The notes below the pieces were generated by a model. It saw nothing but the letters and a program-made list of their open reading frames with translations, searched no databases and was not told the DNA's origin. The position numbers and the translations under genes were made by a program. From Rhizomucor pusillus (lineage: Eukaryota; Mucoromycota; Mucoromycetes; Mucorales; Lichtheimiaceae): DNA of 64,000 nt. The DNA lies in contig FWWN02000389.1 of assembly GCA_900175165.2 (NCBI GenBank), forward strand, positions 62,315-126,314. The letters are read 5' to 3'. Positions 1 through 12,519 of the stretch are shown here, one piece after another (the first letter of the stretch is position 1; each line of letters opens with the position of its first letter).

Positions 1-2113
1 ACGTTGGACCGAAAAGTGTACCGTTAGGAGTGGATAGTCGATAGTCGCTGATGTAGTCGCCAGGTTTTGAAGGTGCTTTTATGTTTAGAACGACGCAGAC
101 AGTTTCTCCTGCTTTGGCAACCGGGACAACAACGTTGTGCTGGCCGACGCTAGGTGCGCGCATATCATGGTCTCCTCCAGTAAACACGATAGAGGTACCA
201 ATAGGCCAGTCAACGAGACCATCATTCTTGAGCTTCCATATCTAGTATGGAGTTTTAAAATGCCAAGCCGATCAAAACTCCTCGGCAGCCGAGCATTTCT
301 GTCATTTTACCTTTGGGAGTACTTGGCCAGGATTTAACGTGGTTTGATCGGGTATGGTTACATCTTCGATAAACCTTGCCGAGAAGAGTGCTTCGCCGGA
401 GGAGTGCTTAAATGTCTGTTGTTGTGAGGGAGGACGTGCAATTTGCTCCGCAGTGGCTTCAGGCTTAGCGACCACTGGTGAGCGAACACCGGTGTTTAAT
501 GAAACGATTGTTTTTGCTGATGGAGAAGAGGAAATGTAAGTCCGAGTTGGCGCTTTGGTGAGCATATCCGGAAGTAATGGCTGATTGAATACGGTAGGGA
601 TAGGATCACGAATCTTTAAAAAGATATGCTTGGGGTTGTGGGACCTGGGAGCGTCTACTTCGCACGATTCACAGAGATCAAAGTTGTCGCAGTGACCGCA
701 CTAGATGGAATCCTGATTAGACTTTTATCCAGGAGAATATCCGCAGAGAAGTGTACCTTATATCGGATGCCCTTGATGGTTCGGTTGCAGCCATCACAGA
801 TAACGCCCTTGTGTTCCACTTGTTGCCATGGGACTGGCGCAGATGGCTTGGGAGGGTACCGAGAAAAGAACTGATTTCGAGGATGGAACATACGGGGCAA
901 ATCGTAGCAGCGTTGGCAAAAATCATAATCTGCAGGAAAAGACGACATTAGAAACAAAATCCAGAGTAGCTTGTCATCTGTTGCTTTTTTTAAAGAGGGG
1001 GCCAAGAAATTCTTTGCTTACCTGGGCATTTCATGCAGCGGTGGCGAGTGCCGACAATATCAGTATGACAGTGATCGCAGACGTAATGTACATCCGGTTG
1101 CTGCTCTTCCTTGGGCTCTTCTTCCTTGGTATCCTCTCGCATGCAAATGAAGAGGTGGAGCGGGTCATGTTGCACAGTTCGCTTGCAATTTTCACAGAAA
1201 TCAAAATCTTCGCAAGTCATGCAGCGGTACCGAGCGCTGAGTTTATTCCATGAGTAACATTGATGCTCAACCCAGGGAATGTCAACTTACCCTTCGATCA
1301 GCTGACGGCATGCGTTACATATGATTCTGGTACAGCCACCACGACCTTGGCAATGTCTCGGCGAATGTTCGTTTTGTGATTTCTGGGTATCCGTGGGTTG
1401 CACAAGCGTGGTTAGAGTCTTGTGATAGACGTGGGCTGCGGCCGTAGCGGCTGCCCGAGCTGTGTTCTCCAAAATTGCGGATGCGACATTGCTTGGCGGT
1501 TGTTGTCCAGCAGTGTTGATTTCTCGCTGAAACTGGTCGATAAATTGCTGCAATGTGTTTGCAAGTATTTCGCCGCCTCTTGGCTTTTGGGATGCGTAGC
1601 TGCCAGAAGCGGCTTGCGACGATGACGCGCTGCCTATTTGAGTCCGAACAGGCGCTCCAGAAACGCTAGATGATGCATTTCCCGAATTGCGCAGGTCATC
1701 GCCAGCAGGCTGGGATGTTGATTTGCTCTTTTTGGGTATCGCACGTAGATTCAAGCGCACGGGGTCAAGATTGCGACCACAATGAGAATAGTCCTGAATT
1801 GCACTCCAGAACGCATCTATAACATCGTCGTCGCTTGCCATTGTAACCTCATCCCCGTAGCGATCTTCGTATGTTATTTTCAGATCCATGCTATCATCGA
1901 TACGAAAGAAGGCATGCAGCTGCGATGTGGCATACCAGCCGTCGTCAGCTGTCGTAGATAATTTCCGTCATGGCCCAGAGATGTTACCTCTTGATGCAAC
2001 TGCTCATAGCTCACGTCAGATTTCGTCTTGAAGCGCCGGATCTCATGATCTTCATTGGAAATATGAAGAGTTGCTTTGATGGTTACATCGAATGGTTCAT
2101 CGCTATTAGCCAT
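1..2113 (-). CDS. NBR1: NBR1-like selective autophagy receptor (C-terminus off the window)
   Basis: Cargo receptor that links ubiquitinated or other cargo to the growing autophagosome. Reading inward from the start at 2113 (MANSDEPFDVTIK) the protein opens with a PB1 domain (KITYEDRYGDEV, acidic OPCA-type segment), followed by a Ser/Gln-rich linker. Then come about three ZZ-type zinc fingers (CQGRGGC..ICNAC; YVCDHCHTDIVGTRHRC; ICDGCNRTIKGIRY) and the NBR1 central FW/Ig-like domain near 1-460 (pattern F.ED.T.PD.T.L.PG followed after an intron by WKLKNDGLVDWP). At least five introns are visible. The start was chosen because the PB1 begins directly behind it; an upstream in-frame ATG at 2167 only adds a hydrophobic run. 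The gene is cut by the left edge, so any LIR or C-terminal domain cannot be seen. Confidence 0.88.
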
Positions 2114-3132
2114 TTCCGAACGATCAGCGCCAAGAAGAAGAAATGGAAAGGAGAAAAAGAAGGACAATAAAGCGGAGCACGGCGCCCACTGTCCCTCAGA
2201 ATAGAAGCTGTTGGCTTCCCACGCACCCAGTCACACACAGCATAAAAACAATCAAGCTTTTCCCATATGATCTCATTGCTTGCTTCTATTGCTTAAGGCC
2301 GTCGGTTGAGAACAGATATTGTACCAATTACTGATTATCTCCACGTTTGTGGAATGAGAATACTGCGCACTCTTTCCCAGCAACCCAGCAGCGGCAATGG
2401 ATATCGTGTTCTTCTCAATTGACACATTCTAAACCTCCACTGGTACCACGCTCTAGCGCAAACAGTCGGAGAGGATACCCGGGGTTAGTACACCATCATC
2501 CTAGGGAGAATAAGAAGCTTGCGTAGATCTATTATCGCCGTGCTCGATAGCTGATCTATCTGCAGCTATGCATGTCAATCTACAGTATCATGCAGAAAAT
2601 AGATTCTGATATGCAATCTGCGATGGTAATGACGATGTTTAGACAGTCGGATGTAATCATACCAGTTGTCTGGACCGCAGAACCCATTAACATTGAAAAT
2701 GTCATCGCCCCAGGCTTGGGAGATCGTCCCCGCTGTAGCCTAACCCTAATTGGAAAGACAGTGAGACAGTGATCCCCCATCCCCTCTTGCTCTCTCCAGT
2801 GGCTTCTCCGACTGAAAAATTCACTCTCTGATATTTTCGTACAACCGTGGAACTTATGCAGAAATGCTATTGCAGGATAAGGTTTTTATTACATCTTCTG
2901 CTTTCAACACCACCAGAGTGAGCATCTTTGTCATTTTCCATGGATCAATTTTTGTGTGCTGCCAAATGTATGCAGCTCTCGATGCAACCTGCTGTTGTTA
3001 CTCGGATACCCACTTTATCTGAAACATATGCATGAAGAAATAGCTTCCCGCTTACGCGCCCCTATCTTCGTTTCTTGCCGTTCTATTCGCTTACATAAAT
3101 CCTCTCCCTTCTTCTTTCCACATTGCCTCCCG
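2114..3132. other. Intergenic, divergent promoter region
   Basis: About 1 kb separates the divergently transcribed NBR1 and MFS genes. Only short overlapping ORFs with no family resemblance occur here. I see no RNA gene or repeat. Confidence 0.6.
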
Positions 3133-5104
3133 ATGCGCCAGCCAGATGCTATTAGCTTGCGTGAATTGCAAGAACCATTGCTCGAGGATGGCAACCACGA
3201 TTGCAGCGATCCCCAAGCCGAAAAAGACCTAGTGAGGCGTTTAGATAAACGACTGTTGGCGTTTGCTATGCTCGGGAATCTTGTCAAGGCACTTGACAAC
3301 AGTGCGCTAGGTACAGCTAAATATAAGAAAACGTGTGGAACAAAAAAACCAACTGCACTGCTGCTAGGGAGTGCATTCATTAGCGGCATGGAAGAAGAAT
3401 TGCATATCACTGGAGTTCAGTACAATTGGATGACAGTTGTATTCATTGCAGGTTATCTAACGTGAGCTATAGCAACAGGGGGAGGTTGGATGTACGGGCC
3501 AAACCAATATTTATCGTTTTGTTTAGAATGCAGGTGCCATCTAACGTGCTCCTATCTCGACTACGACCATCCGCTTATTTGCCAACGCTTGAGCTTGTAT
3601 GGAGTATCTCGACTTTGTTGATGGGCTTTGTACAGAATGTGTACCAGGTATATCCTATCCGTGTCATCCTCGGCCTAGCAGAAGCAGGCTTTTACCCAGG
3701 GGTACGTGTTGTTGGTTCAAGGTGTAAATAATAAATTCATATTATGTGACACTTTAACGCCCAGTAGATTGTATTCCTGTTCGGCACGTGGTACTCGAAA
3801 AATGAGCTTGGTACACGCATGGCTCTTTTGAACGCGTCAAGCGCGCTCGGCGCCGGTCTGAGTGGATTCCTCCAAGCCATCATGCTCAAAACACTGGATG
3901 GATTTCTAGGCATAAGCGGGTAGGGTAGCACAAGGTACAACTCCAATATTTCAATGACTGAATTTACGTGTGTTTCTGAATTCCAGCTGGAGATGGATGT
4001 TTCTGTTGGACGGTTGCTTGACTGCCATACTTGCCATGTTTGGTAGACGCTACCTTCCTGATTATCCGCAAAATACTGCTTGGCTGACAGAAAAGGTAAC
4101 TAATTACTCCACTTTTACATTTTGCTAGCATCTATTAATCAAGGAGGAAGGAAAGAAACATTATCAAGCGAAGAGCTGAAGAAAAGAAGGAATCCGACAA
4201 GAGTGCAGCCAGCTGGAACAGCCTTACTCGTCTTTTAAAAAGTCATTATCTCTATCTGTTTCTCGCTGGATGGACTTCGTTGCAAATAGCCCTAGGCTCA
4301 ACACATGTCTTGGGTATAGTCGCGAAAAGACTTGGATACGATGCTGTTACTGCAAATCTTTTGACAACGGTGAGACTTTACTTTCGCTGAACTGCACATT
4401 GAGCGAGTATCTCACGCTTTTTTCAAGCCGACTACATTGCTTGTAATGAGTGCGGGTTTGATAAGTGGTTACGTGAGTGATAGAGAGCAATCACGCTTCT
4501 GGTAAAACTTCTCGTTGGTTTTGTTACAGTGTAGTGTCTCCAAACTGACGGAATATTTTTTTAGGTGCATATTTCCTCCGGCAGCGCTGGGTCTCGTTGG
4601 TGCAATTATGCTGGCGAATTTTGTTAAACCTTTTGGATTGCTGTATGCAGGTTTTCTCGTGAACCATGTGGGCATCGGTTCCATCTCTGCAGTAAGTCCG
4701 AATGTCGAAACGCAAGGACATCTTCCTTGGGCTAACATATATTTATATTCGTGCATCCGTAGCTTGTCATGACTTGGGCAAGTGAAAGCATGTCTCAAGA
4801 ACGCGGTATGCGTGCCTTGGCAGTCTCCATACTCAACACGTCTGCTTCGTCCACGTCTCTCTGGACCCCTCTGATCCTTTGGCCTGTGACAGACGCTCCA
4901 CGATATCGTAAGTGATTTGGCTGCGAAGAATGAATCAAATTTCATTGTTAACAGGTACTTCATATAGATACTGGATTTACAACAGCTGCAATGTGCACCT
5001 TCATATTTCTGATTGCCATCAGCATTATATCCTACGTACAGAAACATGACATATCATGCATAGCAAGACAAGATTCTTTGTTTGACAAGGATGAGCCGCT
5101 CTAA
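3133..5104 (+). CDS. MFS anion:cation symporter, allantoate-permease (Dal5) type
   Basis: Probable plasma-membrane transporter of a small organic anion, with allantoate, vitamin or carboxylate-type substrates typical of the family. Splicing of about nine exons gives a 12-helix MFS protein. Visible signatures are the first-helix loop ending SAFISGMEEELHITGVQYNW, the helix-2 segment MQVPSNVLLSRLRPS, and the helix-4 motif RVILGLAEAGFYPG continuing across an intron as IVFLFGTWYSKNELGTRMA. The first intron joins DNSALG to SAFISG. The N-terminal cytosolic tail carries an acidic dileucine (LQEPLLEDGNHD), a possible sorting signal. The stop codon overlaps that of the opposite-strand phosphatase gene. 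The substrate cannot be read from sequence. Confidence 0.88.
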
Positions 5105-5963
5105 GGAAGCATCACACTCGAAAAAATAGATTCTATTCTGCCATCTCCGTGATGGCTTGCTTCAAATACTCGTCTTTTAGTATCTCCATCCTCCTCATCA
5201 TCCCCTTCGTCCGACCGCCGTCTTCGGCGATGTCGCTGTTCTTCAATAGGTGTTGCTATATTTTTTCTTGCCTTGTATATAGGCTCATACTCCTATTTGC
5301 ATTCCATGCGCATTAAAACATTTATACCCCAACTTTGCCCACTTGTTTTCCCTTCGTCGACATACAGCAATCTGTGTTTTGAATGCATCATTCGGATTTA
5401 TACATAGCCGTCTGCTCTGGACATATTGGTAGGCTTCCGATGCATCCAAATTGAAAGTCTCCATCATGTAAGCAATAACGACTGCCGGGCTGCGCGACAT
5501 GCCGCCGTTGCAGCAGACAAGAATTTTTCCGTCTCGTCGCAGGGTATCGTTGATAAATGTCGTAATCTGAGGGAATAGAGGGATCAAATTCTGCGTTTTA
5601 GAGTCGGATACTTGGATGGGGAAAAAGGAGAAGGCGCTTTGAAGATTGAGGAATCGAAATAGCTGTGCTTCCATTGCATCCAGTAAGCATACAATGTGTG
5701 TAATTCCAAACGAGTTGAGGTACTCTGTGTCTCGACAGGCTGTCAGTGGTCCAAGGTATAAACCAGGCTATTTTTTTAACAGAACCATTGGTATGTTAAC
5801 ACACAATGTAGCAACAACGGACTTCCCGACAGATCCATACGAGCATCTCTTGAATCTCTCTTCGCATTTCATATCGCCAGTCGTCGAGGGTGCATTTTGC
5901 GGTCTCGCTTGCAAAGTAGTCTCTATCAATATTTGTGTGTCCCGGCAGCACGTCTTGCTGCAT
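5101..5963 (-). CDS. STYX-like dual-specificity phosphatase family protein
   Basis: Three exons joined by introns at 5768-5840 and 5293-5365 give a protein matching the STYX layout. In order these are a short N-terminus, the conserved DDWRYEMRREIQEMLPGLYL block, FGITHIVCL, the phosphatase loop ILVCCNGGMSRSP, CINPNDAF, then EYEPIYKARKN and an Arg/acid-rich tail ending at the stop 5101-5103. Animal STYX is a pseudophosphatase with Gly in place of the catalytic Cys. Here the Cys and Arg of C-x5-R are present but the preceding His is Cys. Whether it is active is therefore open. The start at 5963 puts about 20 residues before the conserved block, like animal STYX. The tail converges on the MFS gene with overlapping stops. 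Confidence 0.82.
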
Positions 5964-5997
5964 ATTTTCCAAACGGAACAAAAAGAATAAAATATGT

Positions 5998-6018
5998 GTG
6001 AGAGAGAGAGAGAGAGAA
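5998..6018. repeat. (GA)n simple repeat
   Basis: A short run of GA dinucleotides lies just upstream of the STYX-like start, in the gap between it and the next rightward ORF. It is purely a low-complexity tract. Confidence 0.8.
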
Positions 6019-6049
6019 CGTTTCCCGCCAAGCAATTTCGGCGCTGCTG

Positions 6050-6678
6050 TTGCAACAACAGCTCATTATGCAGTTGAGCTCGCCACACACACGCACACAC
6101 AGCCCAAATTTGGGATCAAGGCAGGAACAGCAGCGGTTCGGCATGATCATTTCTCGCCCTCGATGCTCTCTTCCTCGCCGTTCTCTCCCTCCTGCGACAA
6201 CAACCAAAAGCAACACCACCAACAACTACGCTAGCGATAATACCCTGACACCCCCTACAGCCACCTCCTCTCGAGAGGTGATACCAACCATCATGAACTC
6301 CCAGTCTCTGTCCTCTACAAACGCTGGAAGCATCCTTGGCACTCGCGTCCCCCAGGTCCAATGTGTCTCCACCTCCTATCCAGCCAAAGACGGAACAAGA
6401 CTATGCTGGAATAGTACAATCAAGCCCAATTCAGTTACCGACAACGCGCTACCGTCAGATATGCCACTGGCACTGTGCAGAATACAAATTACAATCATTC
6501 ATTAGCCTCTGCTTCAACGTTTAGCCCTGCCGTCAGTTGTGGATATCCTTTCATGTATATCCCACCGTCAGATTTTACCCGGCAACTTGCTCCTTCATAC
6601 CCTTGTATTTCCTCATCCATCTCAGCAGGACCTGCTGTTAGACATACAACCTGTCCCTCAACTATACACTCGTCGTGA
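6050..6678 (+). CDS. Hypothetical Ser/Gln/Asn-rich protein, weakly supported
   Basis: Two compositionally protein-like stretches occur in tandem. The first (6050 to about 6356) is rich in T, S, N and P and includes MNSQSLSSTNAGSILGTRVP. The second (about 6414-6678) reads YNQAQFSYRQRATVRY... and ends at a stop. A single intron from about 6357 to 6413 would join them in phase, but its donor (GTCCAA) is weak. The true start may be the ATG at 6293. No domain is recognisable, and a third frame continues to 6763. It could be a low-complexity regulatory protein or non-coding. Confidence 0.25.
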
Positions 6679-6763
6679 TAATGCTATGCTTGAAGATAAC
6701 ATGTGCACTACAGCCGGGAGAACTATTCTCACTTCTCACGATGCAGAAATTCTTTACAACTAA

Positions 6764-8649
6764 AACCACAAGTTTCCATTGCCATGCTGCAACACACTAC
6801 TGGACCATCCAGTTACATCTTTTTTTGCTAGCATAAGTTTCACATGTGATTATTTTATTGCATACATAATATTGGCAAGCAAAAGCTTTCCTTTTTTCCC
6901 CTTTTGTCTTATTATTATTTTTCTTTTTGTATTTTGTGAAATACAAGACATTCCGAATAAATTATACACCAGATTCCAGGTGTCAGGAATGCTTTTAGAG
7001 TTGATCTGGCTCCTTTCTAGGAGATGTACTTGCATTTTACAAGGTGAGGTACTTTATCGCAATGGATGCAGTCAATCGCGTGGTAGCCGTCTCAGAGATC
7101 GTCTCCATGTCGAATATGTCTTATACAGTACCTTTGTTGCCATTCCGCACTCCTGTTTCTGAGCTCACAAGGGCGTCATCGAAAAGGAAACTGTCAACAG
7201 CATATCATATTTCTCTTCCGTAACTCGTACATAAATCTTTTGGGCTGCATAGGTGAGATGCACCTTTAATCTCTTGGGTACGTTCTTGCTGACATACAAC
7301 TAGCAACCTTGGCAAGTACCCAGTTATTGCAACCAATGGATTTGGGCTAACTTTCTACCTCTTAACAAGAATGGATATATGTGGGTGTTGTCAGTTTAGG
7401 CCTGTTAAGTGCAGTCAAGTTTCAGTGTTGCATCCAGAGAAACTTAACATCGTGTATGTCAAGAAACTTATATCACATGTGAATGTTGTGGAGTAATACT
7501 ATGCACGGTGCGTTATTATCACGACTGTAGAATACACGATAAAATATCTCACTAATGCAGCTCCTTTGCTGCAAAAGTTGTCCGGTGGAAACCTATTTAA
7601 CAGAATGTACTGGCCTATATGAATCTTATAGAACAGAAAATTGTTCTACCTAGAACCGTCCAACAAGTAGTGAAGTTGGGATTTGCTCTTGATCTTGCAG
7701 CTCCTTGGCAGTGTTCCGTTGGGAAGTCGTATTTAGGTAATTCTCGGCCAACGCCGCCATACGCAGATACCCATGATATGCTTGGTCTACTTGAAACTAT
7801 ACTGCTAAAGTGATTAAAATTATAATCAGCGCTCCCATCATTATAGTTTACTAATTTTCTGGTAATGCCGGAATCATACGTTGTTTTCCTTTATGCCTAG
7901 AACTCTCAGCTTCAGCTGTTTGACGGCTCCAAGTAAATACAGTTGCTTACTCAGCTCAATAGAAGCTTACTGTCTGGACATGGTTCCTGAACCGTTCAGA
8001 AACATTGAAGGAACGTAAGTAACTAAAAGAGATTTACTAAATTGCTCACAATGTTCTGCCTAGAATGTCGTATCCCGATGAGAGTGCTTTTGAGAAATGT
8101 TTGGGTGTTTGAATTGCTACATTGTAGATTTGCTCGAGCAACAGACTTTTTGCATTCAATTGCTGATAAAAGTACCTGATCTAGACTACTCCCGGCTTTG
8201 GTGAAAGGAGGAAATCTCAAATGTGCTTGTCCAACTCTTTGCCTACTGTCTATGAGCAATGTATGGCCGACACGATGTCGGGTAGAAAACTAGAAGAGCT
8301 TTCTCGTTAACACTCTCCATCTTCTACGGGCACTTGCTTTCTCCAACTTCTAGGACAAGTTGCATAGGCAGCCGTCTTAGAGTGCTTTCTGGCTTATCTC
8401 TCCATTTCAATGTTTATGACGCGGCGGGTGTAGATGATTTGCATCAGCTTGGAGGCGTATTTCCGTCGGCATTTTCTTCAATGTCTTGCACTGATGATAG
8501 AGTCAGCAGAGACATCAGTGGATTGAAAGCACGTCATTATAGACATCAGCAGAATCGAAATAGATTCGTTTATTATGTATTTATCTTTGACACGAAGTCA
8601 TCGGCTACGCTAATTTTCGAATCTGGTTACGCTATATTTTCGAATGTGC
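6764..8649. other. Gene-poor stretch, nothing identified
   Basis: About 1.9 kb of AT-rich sequence with only short overlapping ORFs on both strands. The longest, a 110-codon plus-strand frame at 8334-8666, resembles no family I know and overlaps the end of the HNH gene. No RNA gene or clear repeat was seen. Confidence 0.5.
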
Positions 8650-10303
8650 CTATGTTAACTTTTTGATTGCTACAATCCAATCCTTCAGTTCGGAGTGTGG
8701 GAAATCTCTTAGCGCAAAGTTACAAGGTAAAAGCATTACTTCGAGCTTGCTCGCGTAATGTATGTGAATCTCTTTATCATTAGCACCCTGCAGCCTGTTG
8801 AAAGATAAATTCAAGAGCGAGTTCGAGGTACTCCAGTTGCCAATTATATGAGTATAAGGGCACATCAACCCATGCTTCTTGGCTACCGCCTGGAACTCTT
8901 CATTTGTAGCTATTTCCCCAATGATCTGAAGGGCAATTATGTAGCTCGGTTTAGCATAATTATTCCAAGTTGTGCTGAAACCTGAGGCCTACCGTTTTTC
9001 CTTGCCTAATTGCTCGATCAGCATAAAGTTTCTTATCCTTGAACCTCAAATCCTTTGCTTTTGCGGGTATGTTTCTCATGTCATCGGCTGTACGGGAAAC
9101 ATATGTCCAACTAGCCGGTGCTAACTGCACCTCTTTTAGGAACCTTTTGAATTCTTCTTCTGGGTTATCCCTTTTCGCACTGATTTATATTGGCTTCAAT
9201 TAATACAACGTATTATTATAGAAGGTAGAATCTCGAAAAAGCTTACCTGTTACAACAGAAACATACAAACTGTAATGTTTGTTCTTGATCATGCGACAGC
9301 AAATCAGCTCGTAGATGGTCCACCTCAGCTCTCTTGCCCGACATCGTATTTTTGGTGAATATTAGTGTACGCTTGCAATATATGCATTTGAAACCGTTTT
9401 GTTCGCATCGTGTATATGCATCGATCACAAGTGGGAGTATCGTCGACATTTCCGCTGCGTTTTCCTTGTCTTTCGAGAGGCCCCTACGCCTGCACAATGC
9501 TGTCCACTTCTTGAGCATTCCTTCAACGGTATTGTTTGCAAGACTTTTAGTCTAAAGACACGTTGAGAATTCAGCCATTCTAATCACGCTTGCTGCTCTC
9601 CTTTTACCTCGTTCACGATTTTAACGCACGATTTGTACGAAGTAAAGGTCGTGCTGCTTTGACCTTCATAGAAGTCTTGATGTGGTAGTATCTTTCTACA
9701 ACTATAGCAAGCTTGATGACCGTCGAAAGATCCTTGCATAGCTCCCAAGAATCCTAGACGGTCTTGCAGGGAGGTTACACTCCTGTTCATAGCTGTCGAA
9801 ATGTCTTCAATTGGTACATCGTCATTGAACATCTTGGTAAGCATTATATCCTCGTCTTTGCTCCAAGCTTTAACATGTCTTGGCGAATCTTCATTTTTCT
9901 CTAGGTATCTCTGAGATTAGGAGTCGTACTCGCAATATTTCCTGCTTTGCTTATCTGTACCTCTTCACTTTCGGAGAGCGAGACTTTATACCGCGGATCG
10001 TTTTTTAGTTCGTTATACATATTGCGAACTGAATTGTACGTTCGCTTTATTGAAGTCGCCACCTCAGCGTTCGTCTTCCCTTCGGCTTTTAGTTTCATAA
10101 GCTCCTTCTTTTCCTCCTCGGTGTAGTGTTTACGTTTCTGAATGTTTACAGGCCTTAGGTACGCATTTGACAAGATATGGATAAATGCGGCAAGTAACCT
10201 TTTGGGCAGCCACATATGATCGGTTTTTGACTTTATCGGTGTGGGTGTTTGACAGTGGTACGTTTGCATCCACTTCTCGCAGAGATTCCTTAGCCATTGT
10301 CAT
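8650..10303 (-). CDS. Putative Myb/SANT - zinc ribbon - HNH nuclease-like protein
   Basis: A multi-exon gene can be assembled with ordinary introns, for example 10138-10198, 56 bp near 9560-9616, about 67 bp near 9240-9180 and about 67 bp near 8935-9000. Domains in order: a helix-turn-helix of Myb type (KRKHYTEEEKKELMKLKAEG...TNAEVATSI..TYNSVRNMY), then a second, more classical one (WSKDEDIMLTKMF...DISTAMNRSVTSLQDRL). Next is a zinc ribbon CYSCRKILPHQDFY...CV like those preceding phage HNH enzymes. An HNH-like block follows (CIYCKRTL...AEVDHLRADLL...FVCFCCN). The C-terminus (CPYTHIIGNW...LNLSFNRL...LLPCNFA) resembles a second degenerate HNH. I know no named family with this order. It could be a domesticated mobile endonuclease or part of a low-copy selfish element. 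Splice sites are inferred and the start (10303 or 10297) is uncertain. Confidence 0.55.
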
Positions 10304-12519
10304 TCTCAAACGTTAAAGTAAGCATTAAAGAAGGGAATCAAGAAAAGAAAAAAGAATTCTCTCTTCCCTATTTCTTTTCTTTTGTTTAAAACAAGGGCTG
10401 CGCGTCCGCCGCGACAGCTTCATAATTGGGCTTCCGTCGTCCTAACCAAGTATTCATATATTTGTGAAGCGAGAAATACAGACAAATGTCTTTCCTTGCT
10501 TTTAAAAGATAACAACTTCGTAAGGTTTAGTTCGGCTCTTATACTAGCTCTTTCCATCGCACAAAGGAAAGGAATAAAATCATCTTTTAATTGTGCAGAG
10601 CCTTGTGGCTCAAATCCATTCAAAAGCATTGAGAAGTCAGGGACGATAAGGATTGCAAGAATGATAACAGCTACCGGAAGCATTAATGTTCCTTCAGGGT
10701 TAGCTTAAGTTGATGATGGTAATAACCGCTGTAAGTCGCCGGCACGCGGCTCTATGTCGGCGCGTTCACTTTCTAAAGAGTCACGATTTACGTCAGCTTC
10801 ATTGCATTCAGCTGTTGATCTCTTGATAAAGAAAAGAACTTAGCAGATATCGTTGCTATCGTCAAATTCGTGCAATTCAATTCGTGGTTCACCGTGATAA
10901 TCAGAACGTGCTCTAATAACATCCATGAATGGACCTCCATCTTCGTGATTATCTTCAATAATAAGTGTTCGAAAAGGTCTCAGCTATTCATAGCGATTAG
11001 GCTTTATTCTGTCCCGGCTGTAATGCAGAATCTACACTGCATGTACATTGTCAGAAATTGCATTTTTCTTGAGCTTCCTAGTTACTATACACTCTAAGCT
11101 ATAGTCAGAATGTACTCGATCAATATCCGCAATTCCTTGTAAAGCCGGATTCCTGCTTGACAGTCCTTGGATGGATACGTGCATGCTAGTATGTAGGGGT
11201 GAGACAAGTGTGTAGTAAGCCTCAACGCTAGTGCTGGATATCGTGCTAACATAATAGTTGCTTGTCGAATACTTATCTTCCAAGGGATAGAAAATATGAA
11301 TGCTCGCGTTAAAATAGAAGAAAATAGTATTTATTTCAGAAATCGCGTACAATGTACACATGCTTGCTCTATCAAGGAATCTGGATAATACTTTACTGGT
11401 CTTCTTGCTGGGTTTCTGGCATTTCTCTTATGATCCTCACCGCACCACGTGGCACTATGGCTTCCTACAATGGACTAATGTCATGACTGTATCTCCGTTG
11501 CACATTGCATCTTGGATAAGCATTTTGCATTACGAAACAGAAGTTAGCGTTAGCGTCACGTCATCTCATTTTTATTATCCAAACGCATTTTTGACTATTC
11601 CTCAAAGATTAAGCTCTATGTTTTGAATATTCCTGACGACTTGTCCACTTTTTTCAAGCGCTTCTTCAGAGTGCTCCTGGGAATTGCTGGCTCTATAAAC
11701 TCTATCAAAGGGTGAAGGCAAGGCGTCATCTGCAACGGCAATAGACTGTATAGATGAGTCATTACTATCTAAAGGAATGGAGTCAATATCCATTCTTCTT
11801 TTTCTTTTATTGCATTCACTGCCATATGACCTTTTACCTCGGTGTAGTTTGGAATTTTTACATGAAAGCTCAGCAGAAATACATTTTCGAATTTGATAGC
11901 TCGGTGTCAGCGAACCTCTATCACATAACGCTGCGTCACTGAAATCATGTAAGCTTTATATTCTTAACCTTTTGTTAATTCGTTTTATCGTCTCGTTTGC
12001 ATTCATTGAATTCCGAAGCATTTTTCCGATGCATCAAGTGTTTGTATACTCTACCTAGCTGATGCAGATAATCTACAGAAAGAGTCTGATGATGTAAATT
12101 TCAAACAAGAATATGCTACGAAATCACTGTGGGACAAATTTTGGGTAAACGAATGGAATCGCGGTCGCTGGAAGAAAGCGGGGAAATGGATCCGTTTCAA
12201 CAAGTTCACTGGTTTGTTGTATAGTGAAAATGGATAATTAAGTGAAAATAAAAAGCTCTTACAGAGAAAAAAACAGTTGGATAACGGGTAATTCACCTAA
12301 ACACTCTTACCAACGTTAGGAACATTAGGAAACGGTGAATAACAGAAATATGCTTCGCTGTAATATAATAGCCATCCTCGAATTTCTAAATGATGTAATA
12401 TGTGCACAAACAGGTATAAATGATATTTCATATCACGTTGATATTTATATGCAAGGCACAAAGGTACAAATGTGTAAGCTATGCTAGATTTAAAACGCGC
12501 CTCTTAACGAGGTTGGTAG
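10304..12519. other. Gene-poor stretch with coding relics
   Basis: Short frames on the minus strand look partly protein-like but cannot be extended or assigned: 10420-10683 (hydrophobic start MLPVAVIILAILIVPDFS), 11032-11361, and 11602-11793 (acidic MDIDSIPLDSNDSS). They may be remnants of mobile or lineage-specific genes. No terminal repeats were recognised. Confidence 0.4.

Noticed and set aside
4469..5047. 192-codon minus-strand ORF
   Set aside because: It lies antisense to the spliced MFS exons and crosses their introns; no family resemblance.
9000..9580. HNH gene as a pseudogene
   Set aside because: The apparent frame breaks can all be explained by in-phase introns of 50-70 bp with GT/AG ends.
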